From the NCBI GenBank assembly GCA_012861695.1, contig JAAOOA010000277.1, forward strand, positions 222,501-286,500: DNA of 64,000 bases, in the 5' to 3' direction. The notes under the pieces are model-generated. The model ran no database searches. It had not been told where the DNA came from and was given only the letters and a program-made list of their open reading frames with translations. Each line of letters begins with the position of its first letter. The stretch's first letter is position 1. Shown piece by piece: positions 23,587-34,663 of this stretch. This DNA is from Trematomus loennbergii (Eukaryota; Chordata; Actinopteri; Perciformes; Nototheniidae). The position numbers and the translations under genes are program-made.

Positions 23587-23763
23587 CTGAAGAAAAGTGG
23601 GAGCAGATTGACGGGCATACTTCCTATTTATACGGAAGTGAGACCGTAGGTGGGGCCCACGTCATAGGTGGGCGTGGATTAAGTCTGTCAGTGCTGCGCA
23701 TGCGCAGTGGGATTACCCAATAGCGATAGCCTTAGAGGGCGAAGCCTTATACGAAATAGAACT
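23587..23763. repeat. DIRS 5' terminal repeat
   Basis: Inverted partner of the repeat at 18111-18318; it includes the TATA box and the presumed transcription start of the minus-strand element. Confidence 0.9.
23625..23632 (-). promoter_or_regulatory. TATA box in the DIRS 5' terminal repeat
   Basis: TATAAATA on the minus strand, about 120 bases upstream of the gag ATG. An inverted twin is at 18263-18270 on the plus strand. Confidence 0.55.
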
Positions 23764-24012
23764 GACGTTGACCATGACCGTGTTAATATTTCGCATCACA
23801 GGAACGTTTTATAAAAAAAGAATAACATCCTGAAAACATTATCCAAATGTTGCTTTCAAAATGTTCTTCATTTGTTATCATGTAACATTGAGGGAATGTT
23901 TTATAAAGAACATCTTTAATGTGTTACCCCAACAACGTCCAAAACACATCCTTAGAATGTTGCAGGCAAAACGTTCCACCTTTGTTAACATATCACATTA
24001 AAGGAACGTTTT
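23764..24012. repeat. Diverged tandem repeats around GGAACGTTTTATA
   Basis: Three loosely spaced units (near 23803, 23892 and 24003) share AACGTTTTAT and AACATT motifs. They resemble the AACATTCT-rich family at 14891-15440 and 17790-17955 but are too diverged to align by eye throughout. Confidence 0.45.
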
Positions 24013-24770
24013 ATGTGGGCAGTGATATCATAAACCTGTTAATGTACGCATTCAAACGCTTTTTCTTTTACCAGCTGTATTCACCTTGCAGGTGCAGCTA
24101 TGTGGCTTTTATCCTGGATAAAGTGTTAAGTCATGGATGTTTAAAGTTTAACTTCTTCATATTTGACTAATATTAAGTTTCCTTTTCATTCAGGAAGTAT
24201 GACGCTGCGCTGTCAGTACGCTTGTCCATGTTTGAGATTGGTCGAATGCTCCAAATACCACCCCTTTCATGTGAACGCGCACCTAACTAGATAGGACACG
24301 GCTGGCTTGAGCGATCCACTTGATAACCAGCGTCGTAGTACAGTTTAGCGAGAGTGCGTATGTTTTGGATTGGGCCAACCGGCTAACTCAAACATATCCA
24401 GGTTAGGTTGAACCAGCTTCGTAGTACAGGCCTCAGAGGCCTGTACTAAGAAGCTGGTTATCAAGTGGATCGCTCAAGCCAGCCGTGTCCTATCTAGTTA
24501 GGTGCGCGTTCACATGAAAGGGGTGGTATTTGGAGCATTCGACCAATCTCAAACACGGAGAAGCGTACTGACAGCGCAGCGTCATACTTCCTGAATGAAA
24601 AGTGAACTTTAATATTAGTCAAATATGAAAGAAGTTAAACTTTAAACATCCATGACTTAAACACTTTATCCAGGATAAAAGCCACATAGCTGCACCTGCA
24701 AGGTGAATACAGCTGGTAAAAGAAAAAGTGTTTGAATGCGTACATTAACAGGTTTATGAAATCACTGCCC
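24013..24770. repeat. Imperfect palindrome from two inverted MITE copies
   Basis: Bases 24013-24345 are the reverse complement of about 24437-24770, with a spacer of about 90 bases. The right arm is the start of the element at 24433. Confidence 0.8.
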
Positions 24771-25444
24771 CGTCCAAGACACGAGTGGATCTGACTTTAA
24801 TTAGGAGAATTTGACTCGAGTGTTTCGTCAACTTAATGTGTTGCTTAAAATAATATCTGCATACAGTATGTGACACTGTGAGTGTTGCACGGCCAGATAC
24901 GGCTCAAGAAGCTGACTCAAATAAGGAAATATATGATACATTATGATGTGATATGATATGAATGATAATGGGACACATCTACGTCTGCACTCACAGTGCT
25001 GCGGACTGTACTTAATGTTACTCTGATCCGGTTACTTATGTCGTGGCAGATATTTAAGTAAGCTTTCTTAACGCTAATATTATAATAGTCAGATTGCTCT
25101 GAAGATGGGAAGGGATATTCTATTAATTTTCACGTTCACACAGTCAGTTGATTTTGGCCGGCAGTCTTTCCTGCAACGGCAGTTTTCTGATTTCCTCTAT
25201 CCTGTAATATGAATTGATATCTTTAAACTCCGCACACGGAGCTCTGATTGGTCAGCAGGCGGTGCTTTCACTGAGTTGATCTCTTAGCCTGCCACCTAAC
25301 CTGCTCCGGAGCAGGTTTGCCGCTCAGCATAAGTTACCATGGAAATTAGCCTGCTAAAAGAGAACCAGCGTCGTAGGACCGGAAGCCCGAGATTCCCTGA
25401 ATTTAGCCGGCCCTAAGCGAAAATCCAGCTTCGTAGTACAGGCC
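24433..25444. mobile_element. MITE with AGGCCTGTACTA terminal repeats
   Basis: The left end AGGCCTGTACTAAGAAGCTGG is matched by the inverted right end CCAGCTTCGTAGTACAGGCCT. The interior carries no transposase. A truncated inverted copy of the same family precedes it. Confidence 0.7.
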
Positions 25445-25925
25445 TCTGGTCTGCCACATGTGGAGTGTGTGTAGTTTCTCAACTGCTAAACAATATTGAC
25501 ATATTTTGTGTGGGATACTTTATCATTTAAATTACCAATACAATAGCCTACTGTATAATATTTTAAACCCAGACTTACCTCTCTTCGTTCACCCACCAAC
25601 TCTATTTTGGAGTTCATGCAAGGCTTTGTCATTTTCCCAAAGTCATTTTATGCAAAACACATCCTTTTGTGCAGAGAAACGAGAACACATTTGGTTACAA
25701 GTTGTCTCGGGCATCGGTGCTTTAACTAGCTCCTTTGGTTGTTTTCATGTTACTTTGGTTATGTTCCAAAACTAATTCTTAAACATTTGATTGATTTAAA
25801 ATAATTTTTTTGTGTGTATGACTCACATGCATGATATGTCCAACCACTTACAACTGTTGAATGAAATGAGACTAAGTATTGATTGACCGTCTGTCGAATA
25901 TTTTACATCAAAAGGTTCTCATCTT

Positions 25926-26296
25926 TTAAAGAGACCCTATTGTGCTTTTGGGGGCTTCCCTCTCCTGCAGTGTGTCATATAGGTGTGTTGTGCATGTGAA
26001 TCGTCTGCAAAGGCTAAAATCCCAAAGTTTCTCTTCCACACACAGAAGAATGTAAAAACGCCTCCATTGGACTCTTTTGTTTACTTCTGTAATATAATGA
26101 AATCAGAAGGTAACACTAGCGCTTCTATTGGCTAGTGCTCCAACACATTGTACGTGATAGGCTAAGGGGCGGGACATCTCTAAGTGATTGACCAATCACA
26201 AAAGAGCCGGCCAGCTGACCAATCATCATTAATCTGTAAAGATTTATGTGGACATAAAATGAAAAAATAACACAGTGCTCAAAATGGGCATTTTAA
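25926..26296. mobile_element. TTAA-ended MITE beyond the 3' end of copy A
   Basis: Ends are TTAAAGAGACCCTATTGTGC and its rough inverse TGCTCAAAATGGGCATTTTAA. The same element is at 45649-45994 and 60632-60979, just after the poly(A) signal of copies B and C. Confidence 0.5.
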
Positions 26297-26312
26297 TTTA
26301 TATGTGTTTATT

Positions 26313-26318
26313 TTTATT
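26313..26318 (-). promoter_or_regulatory. Poly(A) signal of copy A
   Basis: AATAAA on the minus strand about 860 bases after the stop codon; the equivalent signals of copies B and C are conserved in place. Confidence 0.5.
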
Positions 26319-27181
26319 CACAATAAGTATTAGAAACATTTGAAGGGGCAAATGATACACATTTCTGATCTCAAAATGCATCTTAAATAATCAATCAAGT
26401 ATTAACGATATTCATGCATATTTTGAAATGCAAAAAACGGCTAGCTTTGCTCTTTCATTTTGTAACAATGAACTTCTTAATTCAACAGTACATGGCAAAA
26501 AGCAACTAATATACAATGCTTTTCTTCCGGTTACCTTGAGTAAATAAAAAAAAAAGGGTTTAAAATACTGCATTTTTTATGCAAGTACACAAATTAGTAC
26601 AATGTTTAACTTCAGTCCATTCAAGGTATAGCAGGACTCATGTTTCACCTCCTCCAGGTGAAGCAACAGATGTTTACATAGTTATCTGTCAATAGAAGGC
26701 TTGAAAAACAAGGCCCTAAAACTAAAATCGTAAAGGTCAATTATATTGAGGATGACTTCAAGATCTTTGGGCTTTATACTGAAGCCAGTAACCAGACAAA
26801 CTCTCCTGCAGCACATTTCTAAAATGAGCTATTCACAAAGGCTCCTTACACAGAAAAAGAAAAGGAATTATAACAGATCAAAATCGGAAATTAGTACCAA
26901 CACTAAATGCACAAGTCAAACTAAAAGTTTTAACAAAAAAATCATGATGTTGTTCACATGTTCAATTTCATTTGCCAACAAAAAGTAGGTTACATGTAAA
27001 ATGTTATGAGACCTTGCTTAGACACTGTCTATCTAGACTTATATTATATAGTATATTCTTACACACAACTTACATTTGAGGTTGACGTCAGTTTTTAACA
27101 AATGTCTCTCTGAGAGGGTTACTTAAACATATACACAAATACAGAAGTGAAAAAGCATAGTGTACAACTTAACAAGTTAAT

Positions 27182-27494
27182 TCAATGGGAGGTTGTTTGG
27201 TTGTTTTTGTTCTTCCAGTTGATCTTGAAATCAGTGATTCCCATGTTTCTCATCTTTGCCTCCAGCTAAGAGAGATACACAAATACCAGGAGTTACATTT
27301 GTCCCAACTTGAAATCCAGCCACACATTCGCTAAAGTTCTTATATATTGTTAATGACTACTGGACTAAACCGTTATAAATGCAATTATGAAGCAAGATGT
27401 ATTATTCTCACCTGGCTCACGATTTGTTGTTGGACGGCTGGGTCACTCATGTCAAAGTCAGCACTGATCCTCACAAACGTCTTCTTCCTAAACG
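27182..27494 (-). CDS. Copy A C-terminal tail (exons 13-14)
   Basis: Exon 13 (27412-27494) encodes KKTFVRISADFDMSDPAVQQ and exon 14 (27182-27265) LEAKMRNMGITDFKINWKNK, then a stop at 27182-27184. Such two-exon amphipathic tails follow the CTLDs in many fish C-type lectin genes; the role is unknown, perhaps oligomerisation. Confidence 0.8.
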
Positions 27495-28124
27495 CTGAAA
27501 AATAGTGGTAATGTTATTGAATTTTATGATTTTAGAGCCCTAGCATTTGTTCATTGTTCTAGTAAATTGACTACAGGAGTAATAGCATATTTTATTTATT
27601 TTTCAAGCATGAAGTGACTTTAAGATTAATTGTATCCATCCAAGGCAGACATTGGTTCAGGTTTATCACAGAAACAAACTTGTGCTTTTCAAAAATAAAT
27701 AGCTTGGTAACTGGCGCTTTACATCAAATCCATATACTCTATATACATGCATTAAATGAACATACTCAAGGTAAAAATAATGCATGTCAACAATGGGAGT
27801 GGGGATAAAAACGATGTTATTATTTTTCATTATCAGTTAATCAAACAATTATGTTTTTAATCAACTGAATTTAATATTTATTGTGCACCAAATCCTTTCA
27901 TTTGAAAAAAAACGGTACTTGTGGGTTATCTCTCGCCACTATTTTTATTTTTTTAGACTCTAAATACGCACTATTTTTGTGTTTTTCAGACTCTCTAAAT
28001 AACCCTAACCCCTAGGATTAATGTTTGTTATTTTGAAAAATGAAAAAGTTCTGATGGAGGACCCACGCTATTAAAAAGTGCCAAAAACAAATTGATTTAT
28101 TGTCTGACCCCCTGTAGCACTTAC

Positions 28125-28457
28125 TGTAGCAGAGAAACATAGATTTGGTGTCGCAGGACCTGACGTTCCATTTCCTGTCGTAAACATGAGCGCAGTTGGG
28201 ACCCTCTCCTAAAAGGGGTTGTTCCTGAGACAAGTATCTGAACGAGGAGTAACTCCCGTCCGACCACTTCCAGGAGTCTTGAAAGAGGCCGATCCAGGCC
28301 AGCTTTCCTTCCGGCACCATGCTCTGGACTTCCTGGTTCTCCGCCTGGTTTCTCACACTGAGCAGGTCTGTGTGGTGTTTCCTGCAGTAGCCTTGAGCGT
28401 CTGACCAATTCATAGCTGTTTCCACGAGAATCTTGCTTTTGAGCGCACCTGTTCTGC
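28125..28457 (-). CDS. Copy A CTLD2 (exon 12)
   Basis: Intact, 333 bases. NWSDAQGYCRKHHTDLLSV, LAWIGLFQDSWKWSDG and SCDTKSMFLCYS are visible. No EPN or QPD motif; WNV stands in place of WND, so sugar binding through calcium is unlikely. Confidence 0.88.
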
Positions 28458-28579
28458 CTGTGAACACAGAAAGAATCATGATGCACCAAAACACAACGAA
28501 AACCTACTCGTTCCTGGAATAAAAGAGCATTAGCTTTGAATATCTGTTGATGTGTGCATAATATTTTCCTTAATATTAC

Positions 28580-28959
28580 CATCTAAGCATAGGAAGAAGT
28601 TAAGTAAGTCACATGCAGGTCTCTCCATTCTCCCGTGTGTTGTATGCCTGCACAGTCCTGGGTGGCACTCTCCAGATTGGGTTCACCAGCACCCCAGTTC
28701 CTGAACTCAGCTTCACTCTCTCCATAATAACCTGACAGAGACCACCTCCAGGTAGCAACATCTTCATACAGCCCAATCCAAAAGTCGGAGTAATTCCCCA
28801 TTTTTTCCATGACCCTATACATGTCCTGAACGTCGTTGATGGTGGCCAGGTCAGTGTGCTTCTCTCTGCAGTAGCTCTGGGCTTCAAACCATGTTTTGGG
28901 TTCATTGGGAATGAACATGTAGTCTCGGCTACAGGACACATCGGAGCAGTAATCTTTAA
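28580..28959 (-). CDS. Copy A CTLD1 (exon 11), frame break at its end
   Basis: Shows [48 protein letters not shown] and GEWRDL. A base missing near 28607 relative to copy B shifts the final 10 residues, so the last cysteine is lost and a TAG follows. EPN is the mannose-type motif; WRD takes the place of WND. Confidence 0.85.
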
Positions 28960-29199
28960 CTGTAATTTGATTAGAAAATGCATATATAAATATGAATGCC
29001 TGTTACACATCATGCTCGATTCAATCAGTAACAATTTAACGAGGAACATTTTCAATTTTCATTCAGTAGATGATTCGATCTTTGGTTTTAACAAGATACT
29101 GATGTAAATGACAGTATGGTCTGCAAATGGTATGAGCCTTACAATCCTGGTTGGATGTTTGCATTGTAAGGAGATTGTAATACAGCGTTATATGTTTAC

Positions 29200-29754
29200 C
29201 ATGGGGCGGGGGCAGCTGAGGGAAACTGTTTTGAAGATTTTCCAAAGTGCTATAGACCTCAACCTCGCACAGAGGCGGTGCTACGCCATGATGGATCACA
29301 GTCACATAGCGACCCACAATCCCACCGCAATCCAGGGTCACCAAAGAATATGAACTACTGGAGATGACCTCACAGCTGAAAAAGATAAAGAAGAAGAAGT
29401 GCTTAAAACTGCTTGATTTACCTTTAAACTTCATTTATTAATTTCAAAAAATTCAACCCACGAGACAAATTATGAGAAAATGGTCGAGCTATGCATTCGT
29501 CCAACATTGTCCAACAATATATTACCTTGTGTCGTCTACACGAACATCATAACTGTAGCAGCAGTCGGCGCTGTAGGCGAGTTGGACTGCAGTCACACTG
29601 TAAGGAACCAGTAGATCCACTGTTACCCACGGACCTGGCTGCTCATTGGCTACGATGCAGGTGGAAGACCGATTACCATCAATGACTTCGCTGGCTACAC
29701 TGTTTTCCAGACTTGAGGAAGAATGAAAAGCCAGGCCTCTCAAAGCCACGTTTT
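29200..29754 (-). CDS. Copy A F-type lectin domain 4 (exons 9-10)
   Basis: Intact. Exon 9 (29526-29754) starts ENVALRGLAFHSSSSLE and contains PGPWVTVDLLVPYSVTAVQL and SADCCYSYDVRV. Exon 10 (29200-29375) has CEVISSSSYSLVTLDCGG and CEVEVYSTLENL, ending in a Pro-rich linker (FPQLPPPHG) to the CTLDs. It is the most diverged of the four domains from the fucose consensus. Confidence 0.85.
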
Positions 29755-29893
29755 CTAGTGAGGGTAGAACAGAACCAAGAAAAGCATTCTTTACAGGAAG
29801 AAAATATAACAAAGGCTTCTGTTTAATTCAAGTAAACAATGCAGTCTAGAGGTTTAGGAGAAGTCTAAACAGCCATTATCATTTGGAGCTTAC

Positions 29894-30890
29894 CAAGCAG
29901 AGTACCATACACCTCTACTTCACAAACAGTCAAAGTCTTCTGTAGACCAGGAAGGTAAACATGTACGAAGCGTCCATCCATTATTCCACATTGGTAGTTG
30001 TATTTCTGCTCTCCCTCTGAAACGGAGATGATGGCACACCTGAAAGAAGGAGGAAGTTTAAGGGGAGAATGGTAGGTATTAAAGGTCACCTATTATGCAA
30101 AATCCACTTTTCATGTCTTTTATACATAACATGTGTCCCCTCTAAAGAGACTCTGAAAGTTTCAGTTCTCTTGTCCTGATCCATTTATATAAAAACCTGT
30201 CTGAAAATGAGCTGATCAGATTTTGGCCACTTTATGATGTCATAACGATTTTTGGCTTGTGTAACCATTAGCCAATCACCAACCAAGGTAACCCCCCCCC
30301 CCCCACCTTATCACCTGAATCTCCTCCTAGAGCACCATTGAGTTCTTTTAACCAATATCTCTCAGAGGGGCGTGGGGAGGGGCTCCTTATTTTCATCTAA
30401 AGTAACAGACAGAGAATCAGCACTTTGGAAACAGGGCTGAAACAGAGGGGATTATGGGATGCTGCAATGATCTGTTTGGTATTTAGAGCCAAACACTTCA
30501 GAGACATGTTTGTATATATCTGAGACCTATAATATATTGATGAAAAACAGTATAATAGGGGACCTTTAATGCTACTGCGGCAAGTAAGTTACTGTATGTT
30601 ACATGCTTATCACCTCTGGTTGGTAACGTCCTTGCTGAGGCCGATGCGGACCTCCGCACCGTTCAGCTGCTCCGAGCAGCAGTCTCCTGAGCTGAGGATA
30701 GACACAGCAGTTATGCGGTAGATACTCCTCAGGTCAAGTTGCCACCACGGGTTGTCTTGCAGTGCGACTGAGGCACAGGTTTCCAGATTATCCGTCGGCC
30801 CAGGGAGTTCATCAATAGCCATATGTTCAGAATTTTCTACAGAAGCAGGTGCTGAAGACAGCGTAGCTATTCCTCTTGGTGCAACATTAG
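29894..30890 (-). CDS. Copy A F-type lectin domain 3 (exons 7-8)
   Basis: Intact. Exon 7 (30614-30890) starts ANVAPRGIATLSSAPASV and has NPWWQLDLRSIYRI and SSGDCCSEQLNGAEVRIG. Exon 8 (29894-30039) has RCAIISVSEGEQKYNYQCG and CEVEVYGT. The Arg of the RxD fucose motif is replaced by Ser and the His position by a non-His residue, so classic fucose binding is doubtful. Confidence 0.88.
30079..30569. mobile_element. TTAA-ended MITE in intron 7 of copy A
   Basis: TTAA flanks at 30079 and 30566; ends AGGTCACCTATTATGC and TATAATAGGGGACCT. Length is about 490 bases. In copy B the same site is rearranged (40662-41934) and in copy C it is internally deleted (56601-56923). Confidence 0.75.
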
Positions 30891-31058
30891 CTGGCAAGAG
30901 TGGTATAAAGGCAGTTATGACAAAATTAATGAAAGGAATCAGGTGGAAATTGGTGCTTTAACCATAGAATCAACACTTAACCATATTGTGTAAATGTCAT
31001 GTTGTTCCCAACACTCCATCATTTCAAGCTTGGATGCCATTGTTTAGTGACGCATTAC

Positions 31059-31700
31059 CTCCTGTAAGTTGGGTAGTGGTGTACACTTTGACCTCACACA
31101 GATGAAGATGTATTTACTCGAGGGAGGATTATGTTGACGTAGCGTCCTTGCATGTGGTTGCAGTTGAAGTCATGATAGCATTACTGGTCACGGTGATGAC
31201 TGCACATCTAAAGGAGGGTAAAAGGGACAGTTAGAAAATGCATATTGGCTAGCAATGGGCACCAGATCTATGTCACTATTTTAGGAACAAGATGCCTTAT
31301 GCTGATTGGTTAGGCCAAACTAAACAAAGTCGGCCTACCCATTACCAAGATGAAAATATCCCACATGAACACAATGTCAGTGTGAATAATATTGTGAAAA
31401 CAAAATGTCTTCTCATCACCTGGGATTGTTGTTGCCATTGTTCTCCAGTGAGTTACCAATGCGTATTTCTGCCCCATTAACCACATGCCGCAGCAATCTC
31501 TTCTTCGAAGGACTTCAATGGATGATGTCATACGGACCCCGCATGTCCAATCTCCACCAGGGGTTACTTTCGTCAAAGAGCCAAAACAGCTCCGGTACAG
31601 TCTATGGTCTGAATAAGGTTTGCCATCAATGGCTAAACTTGGTGATGGTTAAAGTCATACTGTGATGACGCCGCAGCCACTCCACCCAGAGCCACATTCA
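31059..31700 (-). pseudogene. Copy A F-type lectin domain 2 (exons 5-6), broken
   Basis: Exon 5 (31420-31700) starts VNVALGGVAAASSQYDFN, loses one base near 31640, and has further shifts before RRRDCC. Exon 6 (31059-31207) loses one base and later two, with in-frame stops between, then recovers for CEVKVYTTTQLTGG. Its loop sequences differ from both B and C. Confidence 0.8.
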
Positions 31701-31777
31701 CTGCAGAGTGAGCACAGTGACAAAGATTTATGTTTGCAATGCAAAATATGTAAAACATCTACACATGGAAGCCCTTA

Positions 31778-31960
31778 AAGGTCACCTATTATGCTAAATC
31801 CACTTTCTCATGTCTTTTATACATCAACACGTGTCCCCTCTGTGTAAGACATTCTGAAAGTTTCAGGCAAAAAGATTCTCCCACTTTTTGTCCTGATCCA
31901 TTTAAAAACCTGTCTGAAAATGAGCTGATCACTTTATGTAAGTATCAAAACACTAACAAT
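31778..31960. mobile_element. Truncated TTAA-family MITE in intron 4 of copy A
   Basis: Begins TTAAAGGTCACCTATTATGC and stops at GAGCTGATCACTTTATGT without the other end. The same truncated piece, inverted, is in copy C at 55214-55379; copy B has unrelated sequence in that position. Confidence 0.65.
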
Positions 31961-32040
31961 ATTGTTCAGATATCTACTTCAGATATGTTCCCAGTGCTTA
32001 ATTGAATCAGCTTTAGGTGCCATTGTTTAGTGTTTGTTAC

Positions 32041-33101
32041 CTCCTGTGATTGCAGCGAACACTTTGACCTCACAAACTTGAATCATAGAAGCAGATCCTG
32101 GACGGATAATGTTGACGTAGCGTACTTGCTTCTGGTTGCAATGGAAGGTCATTTTAACTGAACTGCTCACAGGGACGACTGCACATCTGAGGGAAGAGGA
32201 CAGACAGGAAGTACAGTACAGATTTAAAACCTCAATCAGTGATTCCTGGCAACTTAACTCACCTGAAAAATATTCAACATGAACATAAAGTAAGTGTGAT
32301 GTGATAAGTTCCGTCGCAGACTGAAACACACCTTTTTCGACTGCACCTCGGCCAATGAAATCTCTATACATATTGTAATAATGTACTAGCACTTACAGTA
32401 GAATGGATTGGCTTAGTTGAAGCTAAGGTACTAGCGCTTCAAATGGTTTGGCATAGTTCAAACTAATGTACCTACATGATTCTTGTTACTCTGTACCCTG
32501 CTGGTTGAATGCACTTATTTTAAGTCGCTTTGGATAAAAGCGTCTGCCAAATGAAATGTAATGTAATGTAATGGGGTAGTGGTGGTCTAATGGATAGTGA
32601 GGTGGGCTGAAGATCAGAAGGTTGTGAGTTCAAATCCCACCACCACTAGTGTGCCCCTGAGTAAGGCACTTAGTCCTTAGTTACTCCAGGGAGAATGTCC
32701 CTGTAATTGGTAATTGTAAGTCGCTTTGGATAAAAGTGTCTGCCAAATTAAATGTAATGTAATGCTGGGGGGAGAAAAAAATGAAAACCCTGTCCGATTG
32801 TCAGGCTAGTTGAACCTATTCGATCACCTGGTAGTGTTCTCCAGTGAGCTACTAATGAGGATTTCTGCCGAGTCAAGACCATAGCCGCAGCAATCTGTTC
32901 TTCGGATGAGTTCAATGGTTGAGATGTCAAACAGACCCCCCAAATCCAGCCTCCACCAGGGGTCCTTCTCCACCAGGGAGGCAAAACAGCTCCTGTGGAT
33001 ATATTGGTTTGTATCATCTCTGCCATCAATTGCATTACTTGGTCGATGGGCGTAGTCCCACATTGTCGAAGCTACAGCCGCTCCACCCAGAGCCAAGTTA
33101 G
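32041..33101 (-). CDS. Copy A F-type lectin domain 1 (exons 3-4)
   Basis: Intact. Exon 3 (32828-33101) begins NLALGGAAVASTMW and includes HRPSNAIDGRDD, IHRSCFAS, DPWWRLDLGG and RRTDCCGYG. Exon 4 (32041-32186) has RCAVVPVSSSVKMTFHCNQ and CEVKVFA. By eye the fucose-site His and RxD are present, while the trailing basic residue is not obvious. Confidence 0.88.
32312..32765 (+). mobile_element. SINE cluster in intron 3 of copy A
   Basis: Bases 32573-32646 are a tRNA-like head with A-box (TGGTCTAATGGATAG) and B-box (GAGTTCAAATC) elements, followed by a tail ending in TAAGTCGCTTTGGATAAAAG and ATGTA repeats. A second, headless copy of the tail is at about 32400-32570. The whole block is absent from copy B and present in copy C. 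Confidence 0.75.
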
Positions 33102-33474
33102 CTGCAGAGTAAGGACAGTGACAAAGATTTGTGTTCGCCATACCAAATAGTAAAACATCTAGACAGGAAAACACTTGATGAGAAGCTGAAAATGCTGTTA
33201 ATATGTCTCTTTTGACTCCAGTACATCTTTGACAGCTGTTGTTTTGTTTCTCAAATGTTAGCAGTTCTACCAAAAAGTGACTTCCTTGTTTTAAATGCCA
33301 CAAAACTAAAATACAAATGCTCTTGAAACACTTTTTCAAGACCTGCAGATATCGTAAATAACTGTTTAAGGCCGAAGGACAATCCCTAGACATTGTTGAA
33401 TTGTTAATTATATTATAACTTAAGGGTCTGAGTATTTCTTCCATCCATGCTTTTCATACTAAACAGTCACTTAC

Positions 33475-33832
33475 TTGCCTGATGAGTTATCCTCAAACTG
33501 AGAAGTAAAGCCCCTGCGAAAACAAATATATATCTAATGAAGTCTGTTCGATACACAGTTACAGTTTCCATGTGGCTAAAAAATACATTTTAGTTTCTAA
33601 ATGTGGCCCACTGACAAATCTGATATGTCACCATCTAGGATCTAATCTGTAAATGAGACAAATGAAGTTAAATAACATGCTTTCTTTAAAATAAAGACAT
33701 TTATTCTTGTGTAATAGTGATTTTATACTTTTTTGTAATCAAACAAAGGCTTAAGAATCAGCTCATTTATCCATATATATATATATGACATGACTTACCC
33801 CAAATTAAGAAGAATTTCCACCTCCACCCCAT
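33475..33832 (-). CDS. Copy A exons 1-2: signal peptide
   Basis: Exon 1 (33799-33832) has ATG at 33832 and exon 2 is 33475-33513. Together they encode a 24-residue signal peptide with a hydrophobic core FFLIWGALLLSL. The cut is expected near HQA|T, just before the first F-type domain. Confidence 0.8.
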
Positions 33833-34663
33833 AATCTTCTGAGCGTTTTAGTTTTATTCGTGGTGTCAGGCAGAGAATGTTTTATGAACTAGCTCAAATC
33901 CAAAATGTGTGTTATGATGTCTCGACAATGGTTCACATTGAGTTGCTGTGTCCTTAACTCTTTCTGTGACGTTCATTTGAATTTACCTACACACAAATGA
34001 ATTCAAAAAATATTGAAATTATAATGTGCATGTCTGTCACTCTGAAATGTTGGCAGCACCTGCCTGGTGTTCGGATCAAGTTTTTCTTTGTGACACAGAC
34101 ACGAGAGCCCTTTCAAAATAAAATGGTAGTATTGACTGCAGGGGGCCGCTGTAAATTCATTGTAAACATTTTTGAATTTCTTCTGTACATACATCAAAAG
34201 TGCATTTTGCACGATAGGAGACCTTTAAAGAAACAGCTTTTGAAAGTCAAATGATGTATATATCAATAGATTTAGTTTGCCTTTTCTAGTCTGCATACAT
34301 ATACTGTATGTATGGAGGGAATTCAATTTTTTTTACAATGAATTTACAGCGGCCCCCTGCAGTCAATACTACCATTTTATTTTGAAAGGGCTCTCGTGTC
34401 TGTGTCACAAACAAACACTTGACCCGAACACCAGACAGGTATTGCCAACATTTGTGACAGACATACACATTATAATTTCAATATTTAAAAAAAAAATGTA
34501 GGTAAATTCAAATGAACGTCACAGAAAGAATTAAGGACACAGGATGTCAGAAACTCAATGTGAACCATTGTCGAGACATCATAACACACATTTTGGATTT
34601 GAGCTAGTTCATAAAACATTCTCTGCCTGACACCACGAATAAAACTAAAACGCTCAGAAGATC
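33833..34663. promoter_or_regulatory. Shared divergent promoter region of copies A and B
   Basis: The two start codons point away from each other 830 bases apart. Each side carries a mirrored stretch with GAACGTCACAGAAAG and a TATA-like CATAAAA (33879-33886 minus; 34610-34617 plus) about 50 bases before its ATG. The centre (34190-34310) is the palindrome spacer. Assignment as promoter is inference from position and mirroring. Confidence 0.45.

Larger units (their letters stand above)
18111..23763 (-). mobile_element. DIRS-type tyrosine-recombinase retrotransposon, structurally complete
   Basis: Inverted terminal repeats of about 145-165 bases lie at 18155-18318 and 23587-23742, with short unique outer ends. 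An internal complementary region at 18345-18446 is the reverse complement of both outer ends joined head to tail, the diagnostic DIRS feature used to close a circular intermediate. Coding order on the minus strand is gag, RT/RNase H/methylase-like, tyrosine recombinase. There is no integrase and no target duplication. A TATAAATA box sits in each ITR. Damage is light: frame changes in gag and one stop in RT, so this is a young copy. Confidence 0.93.
27182..33832 (-). pseudogene. Copy A: secreted hybrid lectin, 4 F-type + 2 C-type domains, frame-broken
   Basis: Fourteen exons (minus): 33799-33832, 33475-33513, 32828-33101, 32041-32186, 31420-31700, 31059-31207, 30614-30890, 29894-30039, 29526-29754, 29200-29375, 28580-28959, 28125-28457, 27412-27494, 27182-27265. 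Exons 1-2 give a signal peptide (MGWRWKFFLIWG plus ALLLSLRITHQA); exon pairs 3-4, 5-6, 7-8 and 9-10 each make an F-type lectin domain; exons 11 and 12 are CTLDs; 13-14 a charged tail. All introns have GT/AG ends and matching phases (1 between domains, 2 inside each F-type domain). Breaks are one lost base in exon 5, a shifted segment with stop codons in exon 6, and one lost base near 28607 in exon 11. The rest is open. It could be a pseudogene or an intact gene with sequencing errors. There is no transmembrane segment. Confidence 0.85.
25495..34190. repeat. Left arm of the lectin-locus inverted duplication
   Basis: Read on the minus strand, this segment parallels 34310-46405, including exons, introns, 3' UTR and the downstream MITE. 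The right arm is longer because it holds a duplicated 5' end, a 1.0-kb hAT and a 0.39-kb MITE. Outer homology fades at GTATCCCACACAAA (25495-25515 and 46388-46405). Confidence 0.85.

Noticed and set aside
32573..32646. Possible tRNA gene
   Set aside because: A-box and B-box are present, but it runs into a SINE tail and is duplicated in copy C within a repeat block, so it is a tRNA-derived SINE head.
34003..34501. Mirror-image small proteins either side of 34250
   Set aside because: They are the same non-coding promoter sequence read from both palindrome arms, not genes.
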